IMG/VR virus record: IMGVR_UViG_3300020468_000046 | Location: 1 to 29,552 of that record | DNA from: a virus | Direction: 5' to 3' (one strand) | Length of the DNA stretch: 29,552 nt | Shown: positions 1 through 7,600 of the stretch, piece by piece | Layout of the letters: every line of letters begins with the position of its first letter | Numbering within the stretch: position 1 is the first letter of the stretch | Program-made: the position numbers and the translations under genes | The notes under the pieces: model-generated | Told to the model about the DNA's origin: nothing | The model's database searches: none | Seen by the model: the letters and a program-made list of their open reading frames with translations, nothing else

Positions 1-47
1 TCAAACCAAGGATCATATGGTATTTTATAAGGTTTTGGATATCCCAT
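1..47 (-). CDS. N-terminal 15 codons of a gene downstream of gp14 (truncated by window edge)
   Basis: An ATG at 47-45 directly follows the gp14 stop codon (TAA at 50-48) with no spacer. A good Shine-Dalgarno, GGGAG (minus strand, 59-55), lies 7 nt upstream and is encoded by the last codons of gp14. The visible peptide is MGYPKPYKIPYDPWF, rich in Pro and Tyr. In T4 the next gene after 14 is 15 (tail terminator), but this N-terminus does not resemble the gp15 start I know, so the gene may be a small accessory protein or a divergent protein. The frame is open to the window edge. No function is assigned. Confidence 0.6.
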   Translation of the reverse strand, partial: MGYPKPYKIPYDPWF

Positions 48-1460
48 TTAAAAACTCCCGAATGGATTTGATTCTGTAAAGTCAACAATAGAGTCTGCTT
101 CTGATTCAAATATGTCACCTTCATTGTATTTATCGGTAGTATCATCCTCATTAAATCTTGAAAGACTGTATATTGCACCAGATGATAGTCCTTTTATGTC
201 TTCACCAGCGAAGAACCCTGTAATTGTTCCCCCAATACCAATATTTGAAACAGAGAGAATATCTGTGTCCGTATCCCAATTTTTGACTCTTGCTTGAGTT
301 CCTGAACGCATTCCCTGAACAATCTCATTAAATTCAAAATTACCAGTTCCATTAATTGTCTCTGGATCAGATATTGTAACTGTAGGTTGAAGTGTATATC
401 CTTTTCCTGCGTTCTGTATGTATATTGATTTAACTTCATTAAATCCTGCACTATCTACACCTATTGAAGCAATACCAACTGCCTTATCAGCAGCAGTTCC
501 ACCCGCAGGATTAGATACTGTTACTGTTGGCACTGTTCCAAAACCAACACCACTATCAGACATAGTAAATCTTACAACACCTTGTGATGATGTTTCAATT
601 GAACAAGTTGCTGCTGCACCCGTACCACCGCCACCAGAAATTGTTATAATGGGAAGAGTTGTATAATTTGCACCTGCATTTGTCATAAGAATTTTTTCTA
701 TTGACCTCACACCTGCTCTTTCTGTTGTAAAGGCAACTGCAGTCGCATTATCACCTGCTAGACCACTAGGAGAAGTACTGATTGCAACCGTAGGAGTGCT
801 TGTAAATCCTGAACCATCATTATTTAAAAATATCTCACGAATATATCCTGTTCCACGAGATACAGTTGCTTGTGCAGTACGACCAACACCAACTAATTGA
901 AGTGTGGAGATATATCCTTCTTCTTGAACCTGAGTATCAATAGCATCAATTGAAGTATCGATAACTTCGTTCTCATATTCAAATAACTCACATTTTAGTT
1001 TGTAAACATAATTTTTACCTAATTGATAGAAAGGTTCTTCATGTTCTACAAATTTAACTTCAAATAATCTTTGACCAAGTGGAAAAAATACTAAGTCTCC
1101 TTCTCTTGGTCTTGATGCTAATTCTATATCATCAGATGCAGTCATGAAAGGTGCTATAAAATCTTCAAACCTTTCTTTTGAAATTGTTAATTCTACTTCA
1201 TCTCTTAGACTCATTCCAAATTTTGTTAATACATCACCTGCACCAGAATAACCATCATATGAATTGACATATGCTTCTAATACAAAATTATCATCAAATT
1301 TTGATGATTGTACTTCTTCTATAATTGATTGTTTATTTACATACTTACGAGGAATATATGTGATATCTAATCCATATATTTTTAGTTGTTCATTTATAAG
1401 ATCCTGAACTAATCTCTGCTCAGATTGGGAACCATGTAAAAAGTAGGAATTTCTTGCCAT
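48..1460 (-). CDS. gp14: gp14-like neck protein enlarged by an internal beta-repeat insertion
   Basis: This is a head-completion/neck protein that, with gp13, closes the DNA-filled head and prepares the portal for tail joining. Residues about 5-175 match the T4 gp14 family: the IYGLDITYIPRKYV segment, the AYVNSYDGYSGAGD...FGMSLRDEVELTIS block, PREGDLVFFPLG...LFEVKFVE and EPFYQLGKNYVYKLKCELFEY. The last residues, FTESNPFGSF, resemble the T4 gp14 tail. T4 gp14 is 256 aa, whereas this protein is 470. The excess lies at about residues 176-455 and consists of four GxGY/GxGF beta-repeats (about 207-364) followed by a Gly-rich SG-x-A module (about 375-440). The start at 1460 lies 4 nt after the gp13 stop and has AGGATGA-type ribosome binding sequence just upstream. 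It is cotranscribed with gp13. The family assignment is strong; the function of the insertion is unknown. Confidence 0.9.
   Translation of the reverse strand: MARNSYFLHGSQSEQRLVQDLINEQLKIYGLDITYIPRKYVNKQSIIEEVQSSKFDDNFVLEAYVNSYDGYSGAGDVLTKFGMSLRDEVELTISKERFEDFIAPFMTASDDIELASRPREGDLVFFPLGQRLFEVKFVEHEEPFYQLGKNYVYKLKCELFEYENEVIDTSIDAIDTQVQEEGYISTLQLVGVGRTAQATVSRGTGYIREIFLNNDGSGFTSTPTVAISTSPSGLAGDNATAVAFTTERAGVRSIEKILMTNAGANYTTLPIITISGGGGTGAAATCSIETSSQGVVRFTMSDSGVGFGTVPTVTVSNPAGGTAADKAVGIASIGVDSAGFNEVKSIYIQNAGKGYTLQPTVTISDPETINGTGNFEFNEIVQGMRSGTQARVKNWDTDTDILSVSNIGIGGTITGFFAGEDIKGLSSGAIYSLSRFNEDDTTDKYNEGDIFESEADSIVDFTESNPFGSF
369..842 (-). repeat. Four tandem GxGY-type beta-repeats inside gp14
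   Basis: Protein-level repeats lie at residues about 207-228, 254-275, 296-317 and 343-364, roughly 43-47 residues apart. Each has the pattern I-x-x-I-x-h-x-N/D-x-G-x-G/N-Y/F-T-x-x-P-x-h-x-I-S. The cores are NNDGSGFTSTPTVAIS, TNAGANYTTLPIITIS, SDSGVGFGTVPTVTVS and QNAGKGYTLQPTVTIS. Gly/Ala-rich linkers separate the units. The DNA copies are clearly diverged, so these are not recent duplications. Confidence 0.85.
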
Positions 1461-1464
1461 AGTA

Positions 1465-2307
1465 TCATCCTATCATATCAAGAGGAGGAGTTTCATATTC
1501 CTGCTGCATTCTTTGTTTGATTGAATCTAAATCTCTTATAGCATCATCATATATTTCTCTTCCATTTAATTCTATGCCACCTGGTAATTTAGTTCCTCTA
1601 AATTTAATCAAATTTTGTCCCCATTGTCTTTTAATTAATGCTGTCAAATATAATTTTATGAATGGATCGTTATAAACTTGGGTAAATGTATCAGGGTCAA
1701 GAGCACGAAAACAATCGATTACCATAAAATCACCTAATTGTTGTGCACCCCAATCAATGTCTAAGTATAATCTATCTTGTCTCTGATTAAATCTTATTTG
1801 TTTTTCTGTTGTTAATAAATGATCTATATCTTCTAAGTAAGTTTTTGTCATTGCATATTGCAATAAATTTACTGAATTAAAATAATATAGGTCATTTAAA
1901 AATAATTGATATTTAATACTAAACATTCCACCCGATATGGAACTAGTATCAAACTTAAATATTTTATTTACTCCTATTACGTGATCTGGAACTGCTAAAA
2001 AATTTGAACTTTCGTAAAAATTACTTGTAACTGCACCATATCCACTTACATTTTGTGTTCCAGTGGTAGTAACAATTCCTACACCATCTGTTCCTTTTCC
2101 TGTACCTCTATCAATATCCTCTTGAGTAATTTTATACTTAAGAAACATTCTCTCAATACCATTATAATGACGTTCATTATAGTACTGAATTGTATCGTCA
2201 ACTAAATCGTCAACCTGATCATCATCAACATTTATTTCCAATACTGGTGCACCCAGTTTACGAAAACAATAGTCGATTAATCCTTGTCTAGTTGATGGTT
2301 TAGCCAT
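1465..2307 (-). CDS. gp13: gp13-like neck protein
   Basis: This is the head-completion/neck protein partner of gp14, a homologue of T4 gp13 (309 aa; here 280 aa). The N-terminus MAKPSTRQGLIDYCFRKLG is followed by an acidic VDDDQVDDLVDDTIQYYNERHY segment typical of the family. Other family-like segments are the YQLFLNDLYYFN region and the C-terminal KLPGGIELNGREIYDDAIRDL stretch. The start codon overlaps the stop of the 57-aa gene by one nucleotide (TAATG), and an AAGGTG Shine-Dalgarno lies about 6 nt upstream within that gene, pointing to translational coupling. No repeat insertion is seen, unlike gp14, gp8 and gp7. Confidence 0.9.
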   Translation of the reverse strand: MAKPSTRQGLIDYCFRKLGAPVLEINVDDDQVDDLVDDTIQYYNERHYNGIERMFLKYKITQEDIDRGTGKGTDGVGIVTTTGTQNVSGYGAVTSNFYESSNFLAVPDHVIGVNKIFKFDTSSISGGMFSIKYQLFLNDLYYFNSVNLLQYAMTKTYLEDIDHLLTTEKQIRFNQRQDRLYLDIDWGAQQLGDFMVIDCFRALDPDTFTQVYNDPFIKLYLTALIKRQWGQNLIKFRGTKLPGGIELNGREIYDDAIRDLDSIKQRMQQEYETPPLDMIG

Positions 2308-2480
2308 TATTCACCTTTATGATTTGCTATTTGCTCAAGAAGTTCATTTCTTTCTTTTTCAAAATCATTTCTTAGAGTTTGTAATTTTGCCTCTAATAAT
2401 ACGTTTTGATTTAATGCTGCTGCTAATTTAGAATTATATAAATTGATGAGAACATTAACATCCACTTCACTGTTTTGCAT
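2307..2480 (-). CDS. 57-residue coiled-coil protein in the position of T4 wac
   Basis: A short reading frame begins at the ATG at 2480-2478 and ends at TAA 2309-2307, giving MQNSEVDVNVLINLYNSKLA and continuing to a charged C-terminus ending IANHKGE. From about residue 10 to 50 it has regular heptad-like spacing of Leu/Ile/Val with alternating Lys/Glu/Arg, so it is probably one long coiled-coil helix with no signal peptide or membrane segment. A strong GGAGGA (2498-2493) lies 12 nt upstream, inside the end of the fibre gene. Its stop overlaps the gp13 start. In T4 the gene just before 13 is wac (fibritin, a whisker coiled coil). This protein is far shorter, so any link to fibritin is inference from position and coiled-coil character. 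Confidence 0.75.
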   Translation of the reverse strand: MQNSEVDVNVLINLYNSKLAAALNQNVLLEAKLQTLRNDFEKERNELLEQIANHKGE

Positions 2481-2483
2481 TTT

Positions 2484-4121
2484 TTAAAAAGTTCCTCCGT
2501 CTAGGGTTGAAGTCCAATGTGGTTTATTTGTATATACCACTGTAACAGTATTAGGTACAGATGACAAGTTAAATATGGCACCATTGTTACCTTCTTTACG
2601 TAAATTGTTAGAAGTATTGAATGTTCCTTCAACACCGATTAGATTTACTGAGGCAGAACCAGTAACACTAGTCTCAACAACACCAAATGCACCTGTGCTA
2701 TCTTGTTTAATAATATCACCTGCAGCTGCAGTGATAGCAGCATTTAGAGCGAGTGTATTTTTAGTTATTGCTGTTAATATCTGTTTTGATGTTACAACTG
2801 GTGATTGAGGATTATTGGTAGACTGCTGTAGTCCTTCACTATCAAACCAAACCACACCACCTGAGTTAAAGTCCCCTGACTGATAGTAGATACCTTTAAT
2901 ATCAAGGAAACCTTTTGTTCCAGCAACTACACTGTTTGATATAGTTGCATCAGGAACATATGTCCATCTTCTACTGTCATCACCGTGTGTTCCGTGATTG
3001 CCAGCACCAGCAGTGCTTGATGCAATTGAACTATCATCAAATCCAAAGAAACCTTCTTTTGCATTTGCGGTTCCAACACCAACGTTATAAGTGTAACTTA
3101 ATCCACGGTCAGTATTGGTATCTATTGCATGAGTAACTGTTAATTGTTGACTAGTAGCGATACCTGCAACTGTTACACCTTGGAATGTTAATGTCTTAGT
3201 ACCTGTATTAACATTTGTAATCGTTGTAATACCACTTAATGATAAACTTCCATGCTGTATAGTATCATTAACATTGATTCCTATTATCGAATCAACTACA
3301 ACTGTAGATGCACCTGCGTTCACAGTTTGCATAACAGTTCTTGAACTAGTAGCATCACCAACTGATAGTATAGGATCGTTTACAGTTGCTTGTGTGGAGT
3401 TAATTGTTGTAGTTGTACCATCAACTTGTAAGTTACCTTTGATGATAACATCACCTTCATTACTTAATCCATCTGGAAATGGATCGATGAATAGTTTAGT
3501 AGTACCACCCAGAGTTTGAATGCTATTATTACTAATTTGAACTTGTCCAAGAGTAGCATTGCTTCCCTGAACAACTAATTGACCACCAACAATAACTCTA
3601 GTTGTATCGAATTTTACATCTGCTCCAGCAAATTTTAACTGATCATCTCCATTCTCATCATATTCAATGGTTGCATCTGCAGCTGATGTTCCATTTGCAC
3701 CTCCACCAAATCCAAGTTTGGTGTCATCGGGAACCATTACCTCACCAGATCCATTTGGATTGAAGATTATATCTCCATCTGTATCAGTAGAGGATAAGGT
3801 ATTTGCATCTAAAGTTAAGTTATCTACATTCCAAAGATCTATTTTTCTACTACTATCAAGTACTGCTACAATACCACCGTCACTATTTCTTGCGTTTGTT
3901 ACACCATTCAAAGCACCAGGTGTGTGCTCCATCATGGATGTATAGTAATGTCCACCTACTGGATTGACGTTTGTACCGTCATCTCCTAAAAATATTCTAT
4001 CTTTGTATTGGTTTGTGCCACCATATTGACCTATACCAGTCACATACGCCATTTCACCCCAATTCAAACTAGCAGGTTTGGCCGTACCCGATGATCGTTT
4101 GATTCTAATTATACTAGCCAT
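2484..4121 (-). CDS. Tail-fibre-like virion structural protein (545 aa)
   Basis: This is a probable tail fibre or fibre-like appendage protein. The N-terminus (residues about 4-45: IRIKRSSGTAKPASLNWGE, then an RIFLGDDG element) has the R-x-K-R-S-S...L-x-x-GE-x-AY pattern seen at the start of many phage fibre and receptor-binding proteins, including Mtd-type N-terminal domains. Residues about 223-255 (GDVIIKGNLQVDGTTTTI, then DPILSVGD) are a fibre motif that recurs in marine T4-like phages. Residues 338-420 contain DRGLSYTYN, GFFGFDDSS and YVPDATISN segments, also common in such fibres. There is no chaperone or peptidase domain at the C-terminus, which ends in DGGTF. It starts 1 nt after the preceding 76-aa gene, with GGAGGA at 4137-4132. 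It lies where T4 carries genes 9-12 and wac. Exact equivalence to any T4 protein cannot be claimed. Confidence 0.7.
   Translation of the reverse strand: MASIIRIKRSSGTAKPASLNWGEMAYVTGIGQYGGTNQYKDRIFLGDDGTNVNPVGGHYYTSMMEHTPGALNGVTNARNSDGGIVAVLDSSRKIDLWNVDNLTLDANTLSSTDTDGDIIFNPNGSGEVMVPDDTKLGFGGGANGTSAADATIEYDENGDDQLKFAGADVKFDTTRVIVGGQLVVQGSNATLGQVQISNNSIQTLGGTTKLFIDPFPDGLSNEGDVIIKGNLQVDGTTTTINSTQATVNDPILSVGDATSSRTVMQTVNAGASTVVVDSIIGINVNDTIQHGSLSLSGITTITNVNTGTKTLTFQGVTVAGIATSQQLTVTHAIDTNTDRGLSYTYNVGVGTANAKEGFFGFDDSSIASSTAGAGNHGTHGDDSRRWTYVPDATISNSVVAGTKGFLDIKGIYYQSGDFNSGGVVWFDSEGLQQSTNNPQSPVVTSKQILTAITKNTLALNAAITAAAGDIIKQDSTGAFGVVETSVTGSASVNLIGVEGTFNTSNNLRKEGNNGAIFNLSSVPNTVTVVYTNKPHWTSTLDGGTF
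2493..2498 (-). promoter_or_regulatory. Shine-Dalgarno GGAGGA embedded in the fibre gene's last codons
   Basis: The sequence GAC GGA GGA ACT TTT TAA encodes the terminal DGGTF of the 545-aa protein and also supplies a consensus ribosome binding site 12 nt before the ATG at 2480. It supports the short 57-aa gene as real. Confidence 0.7.
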
Positions 4122-4122
4122 T

Positions 4123-4353
4123 TCAGAAATTTCCTCCGTTGATGTCTAAATTCTGTGCTGCACCTGGCGTTAATTCTAAAGTCGCATCAAATTTACTTGT
4201 TGCACCATTATATACAAGCACCATACCATTTTGCAAGGCACCAGTTATGTTCACATCACTTAATTCCGCTAAAGATAGGGTCTGGGCACCTGCCAGTGAT
4301 GAGATCACTTTTGTGGCACTTTGCTGTCCTACTCTGACTTTTATATCTGCCAT
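4123..4353 (-). CDS. Small 76-aa structural protein, fibre-associated
   Basis: This small protein begins MADIKVRVGQQSATKVISSL. Residues about 26-60 carry an LAELSDVNITGALQNGMVLVYN segment followed by a K-F-D-A-T stretch, a short motif that recurs inside phage tail fibres (LSDV...L-x-x-G-x-V-L-V-Y-x-x-x-x-x-K-[FW]). It ends in INGGNF, much like the DGGTF ending of the next protein. It is probably a small virion or fibre-attachment protein translated together with the 545-aa fibre, whose Shine-Dalgarno lies in its last codons. It is the first gene after the promoter at 4386-4393. Unusually, no Shine-Dalgarno precedes its own ATG; a run of nine T sits there instead. The specific role is unknown. 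Confidence 0.7.
   Translation of the reverse strand: MADIKVRVGQQSATKVISSLAGAQTLSLAELSDVNITGALQNGMVLVYNGATSKFDATLELTPGAAQNLDINGGNF
4132..4137 (-). promoter_or_regulatory. Shine-Dalgarno GGAGGA embedded in the end of the 76-aa gene
   Basis: AAC GGA GGA AAT TTC TGA encodes the C-terminal NGGNF and places GGAGGA 10 nt before the fibre ATG at 4121. This fixes the fibre start and parallels the arrangement at 2493-2498. Confidence 0.7.
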
Positions 4354-4385
4354 CTAAAAAAAAATAAGTATTCAGATCTAAAAAG

Positions 4386-4393
4386 TATTTATA
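4386..4393 (-). promoter_or_regulatory. T4-type late promoter octamer TATAAATA
   Basis: The 44-bp gap between the 67-aa and 76-aa genes contains the exact octamer TATAAATA on the minus strand, 5 nt after the upstream stop codon and 32 nt before the ATG at 4353. In T4, this octamer is the late promoter -10 element recognised by gp55 with gp33 and the sliding clamp. It would start the transcription unit for the 76-aa protein, fibre, 57-aa protein, gp13 and gp14. Confidence 0.75.
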
Positions 4394-4397
4394 TTTA

Positions 4398-4601
4398 CTA
4401 AGACGTTATCTTTGAAGCAAGATCATTTAACATAGATTTAAGATTTTCAATCTCATCTTTCATAGAATCAATCTCTGCTTTTTTAATGATATTTCTCTTT
4501 TTATCTTCAAGATAACTTAAATATGAACTATTATCGCAATTAATAATAGCACCCGTGTTTTCATCACGAAACAAATTTTTATGTCCTTCTACTGGTATCA
4601 T
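4398..4601 (-). CDS. Small conserved 67-aa protein with C-terminal coiled coil
   Basis: The N-terminus MIPVEGHKNLFRDENTGAII resembles a short protein type found widely in T4-like marine phage structural clusters (MIPVE-x-H/Y-x-x-L-x-R-D-x-x-x-G-A-I). Residues about 35-65 are rich in Lys/Glu with Leu/Ile at heptad-like spacing (EIDSMKDEIENLKSMLNDLA), so a coiled coil is likely. It starts 6 nt after the giant 2491-aa gene with only a weak ribosome binding site, suggesting coupled translation, and it is the last gene before the promoter gap at 4354-4397. I do not know its function. A virion-associated or assembly role is inferred only from the operon. Confidence 0.75.
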   Translation of the reverse strand: MIPVEGHKNLFRDENTGAIINCDNSSYLSYLEDKKRNIIKKAEIDSMKDEIENLKSMLNDLASKITS

Positions 4602-4607
4602 AATACT

Positions 4608-7600
4608 TTATGCTAATGCGATTGCTCTAAAGTCTTTTAGACGAATTGGAACAGATTCGTTAGTAGATGACATTACAATCTTAATTTTAAATCCGTTAAA
4701 CTCTTCTAATTCATCAATACTGAATTGATACTCAGAGAATTCACCTATACTATCTGCAGTAACAAAAGCATCTGGTCTACCATCATTCATAGCGACATCA
4801 ATGATTTGATCTCCAAATCCATCACCAGAAGTGTCAGTCATATTTTTATAACCTGGAAATGGTCTATAAGTTTGAGATATTCCACTTGAATCAAAACTGA
4901 ATAAGCGATAAAATACTCTGAAATCTGCTTCTGGTTGTCTACTTGCTGCAACAAGCACCTTAAGAGATGTGGCAGGATTTTTTAATGTTACAAGTTTAGA
5001 TATGAATACTGAACCATGTGGATCACCTCTCAATGCTCTAGGTTTTTCATTTGATGCATAGTTTTCAATACCAATTGGATTATTAATTTTATTTCTACCT
5101 AAAATAAAGGTTGCATTCTTAACATCCAAAACTGGTGATAAGTTAGAATCAGTTGATGACATATTTACATTTAATGTCAAAGATTTATTTTTTGGTAAAG
5201 TAGTTAATCTCTCTGCTTCATTTGTTAATGATGCAACTATTCTAGGAGATGAAAGGAATGCAGTTTTATTTAATGTAACTGGTTCAAATCCTTGATCTAT
5301 AAACGATACTTCATTACCTCCAGAACTTGTACCACTAACTGTTCTTATATTAGTATTAACATTTGTAGATTTACCAGGTGTAATTACATTAAGTTGAGGA
5401 TTAATTGTACTGAACTGATGATTCTGGGATATTTGAACATTCTTTCCACCAAATGCTTTTTCATTAGAGAAACAAATCAGTTTGTCACCTGTTCTATTTG
5501 CATCTAAAGCTGTAACATCAACTTTTAGATAGTAGTTGTCTATTCCATCATCTAATGTTGTTATATCAAACGATGTGTTAATACCTACAAGAGAGATACC
5601 TCCAGATTCATAAGTTTGAATATCAGCACCTGCATCATGAGATGTTGGTGTGGTGTTAAACTGACCTCTAACAATATTTAATTTGCCTGATACACCAGCA
5701 GGAATTGAATAAGTTACAAGTTCACTTCCTATTAACGCTGAACCAGTTGTTGTGGTTATGCCATTGAATGAAGTAAATGGTGTTGAATCAACAATTTCAA
5801 CCTCTGTTGAATCAGATGCTATTGTTGATGTTGTTTGAACTTTTAATGTGTCTGGTTTTACATTTTTAACTAATACCTTATTATTCGCACCATGATGTGC
5901 ATGATTATATTGAGTAACCTCAAATACGTCACCAGTATATAATTCACCATTAACTGTTGATGATGCAATTTGGGAATTTGTTATCAAACTCTTTGGTGTT
6001 GTATTACCATTAGTATATTTTACAAGTTTTCTATTTACAGTAAACTGTGAACCTTGAACATTAGTTAAGAATATTGTATCGAATTGAGTGTTTATAACCG
6101 ATACTGTACACTTAAATCCAACACCACTTGTAATATCAGAGTCACTAGCGTTATCTATTGTCAATACATCTCCAACTTGATATCCAGTTCCAAGTGTTGT
6201 AATACTAATCCCACTTATTGCTCCAATAACACCATCAACTGCACCAACTGTTATAGTAGCGACTGCACCAGAACCACTTCCTGTTAAAGATTTAAGAGGC
6301 ACAGCAGTTATGTTACCAGAACCAGGATAACCAGAACCATTTGTAACGATTGATGTTGAAGAAGATGAACTGATAGATGATCCTTGACCTTCAATAATAC
6401 CTGTTATGGAATTATCATCATTAGAATTGATTCCGTCAACTATAGCGTTAGTTGCGTCAGCCATCGTAATCTTATCACCTATACCTAAATTTGCATTAAT
6501 ACAATCAGATGAGGCAGATCCTGATGCAAGACCAATTTTAAGTTTTCTTGGTAGAGCATGAACTGGATTGTCAGATAGTTTTTGAGAATTTAAGTTACCT
6601 GGAGTGACTGGTGTATTATAAAATGTAGTAGTTCCAGATTCTACAAAAGATGCCTTACGTAACTTGAATGTTAAATCTTCATATTGACTTGGTGTCCAAA
6701 TTGTTCCATTTTGCGATTTAAATAAACTACCGCCAATATACTGTTTTGATACCACAACATCTTCTACATCAGGAAGAAGAGTTGTTCTTACTGTTTTCTC
6801 ACCCATACGAGCCACCCACATTTCATATAAGTCTGATGCAGGTGATAAAAATACGATTGCATATTCCTTATCTGGTTCTAGATAAACAGGAGATGGGAAA
6901 CTAATTGTGGTAGGGACTGATGCGTCATCAGATATATTAACTTGATTTGGATTTAACGCTACCTGAGTATAATTCTGTACAAGGAATTCTGTAGGTGTAC
7001 CAAGTTCCATATGTCTAAGTTCTACGAATACTTTAGCATTTGGATCCTTAGAAGCAAAGTATACATCAAATGAAGTTAAGAACGCTCCTGTTTCATCAAC
7101 TCTAAATGATTGAGCTAATGGATCTCTATGAGGTGCCCTAACAAATTTTGTATCTATAATATCTGTTTTAACGTTTATTCTCTCAGTAAATGAATTAGCT
7201 CTCTGAGGAGGTGCTGCAGGGTTTCTAACCTGTACGTTAGCATTAGTTTGTGTGACAATAACCCCAGTGCCTGTAAAGACTCCTGAAGCGTCACTAGCGA
7301 GTGCTGTAGAACCTGTTAATTGTATTGAACCCTCAGAAGCAGCAGTTACTCTAAAAGTTTTTGCACCAGTTCTAAAAGTAACTGGTGGTTTAGGAGTTGT
7401 ATTTGCATCTCTAAAGAAGAATGAACCAATTACATCACCCCAGTTATCAGATACTAAATCTATACTGGTGATTTTTGCAATCGCACCACTGGTTTCACCA
7501 ATTATCAATGCACCTTTTACAGCATATCCATAGTATTTTTCCTCACTTGCCAATGAACTAACATCAATATTAATTAATTTTGATGTTGCAGAATATGTAT

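Noticed and set aside
194-451. 85-codon minus-strand frame overlapping gp14
   Set aside because: Out-of-frame shadow inside the repeat region of gp14; the gp14 frame has clear family motifs on both sides.
4354-4397. Possible rho-independent terminator (AGATCT palindrome followed by a T run)
   Set aside because: The stem is only the 6-bp AGATCT palindrome with no loop, and the T run lies too far downstream and directly before a start codon. The promoter octamer explains the gap better.
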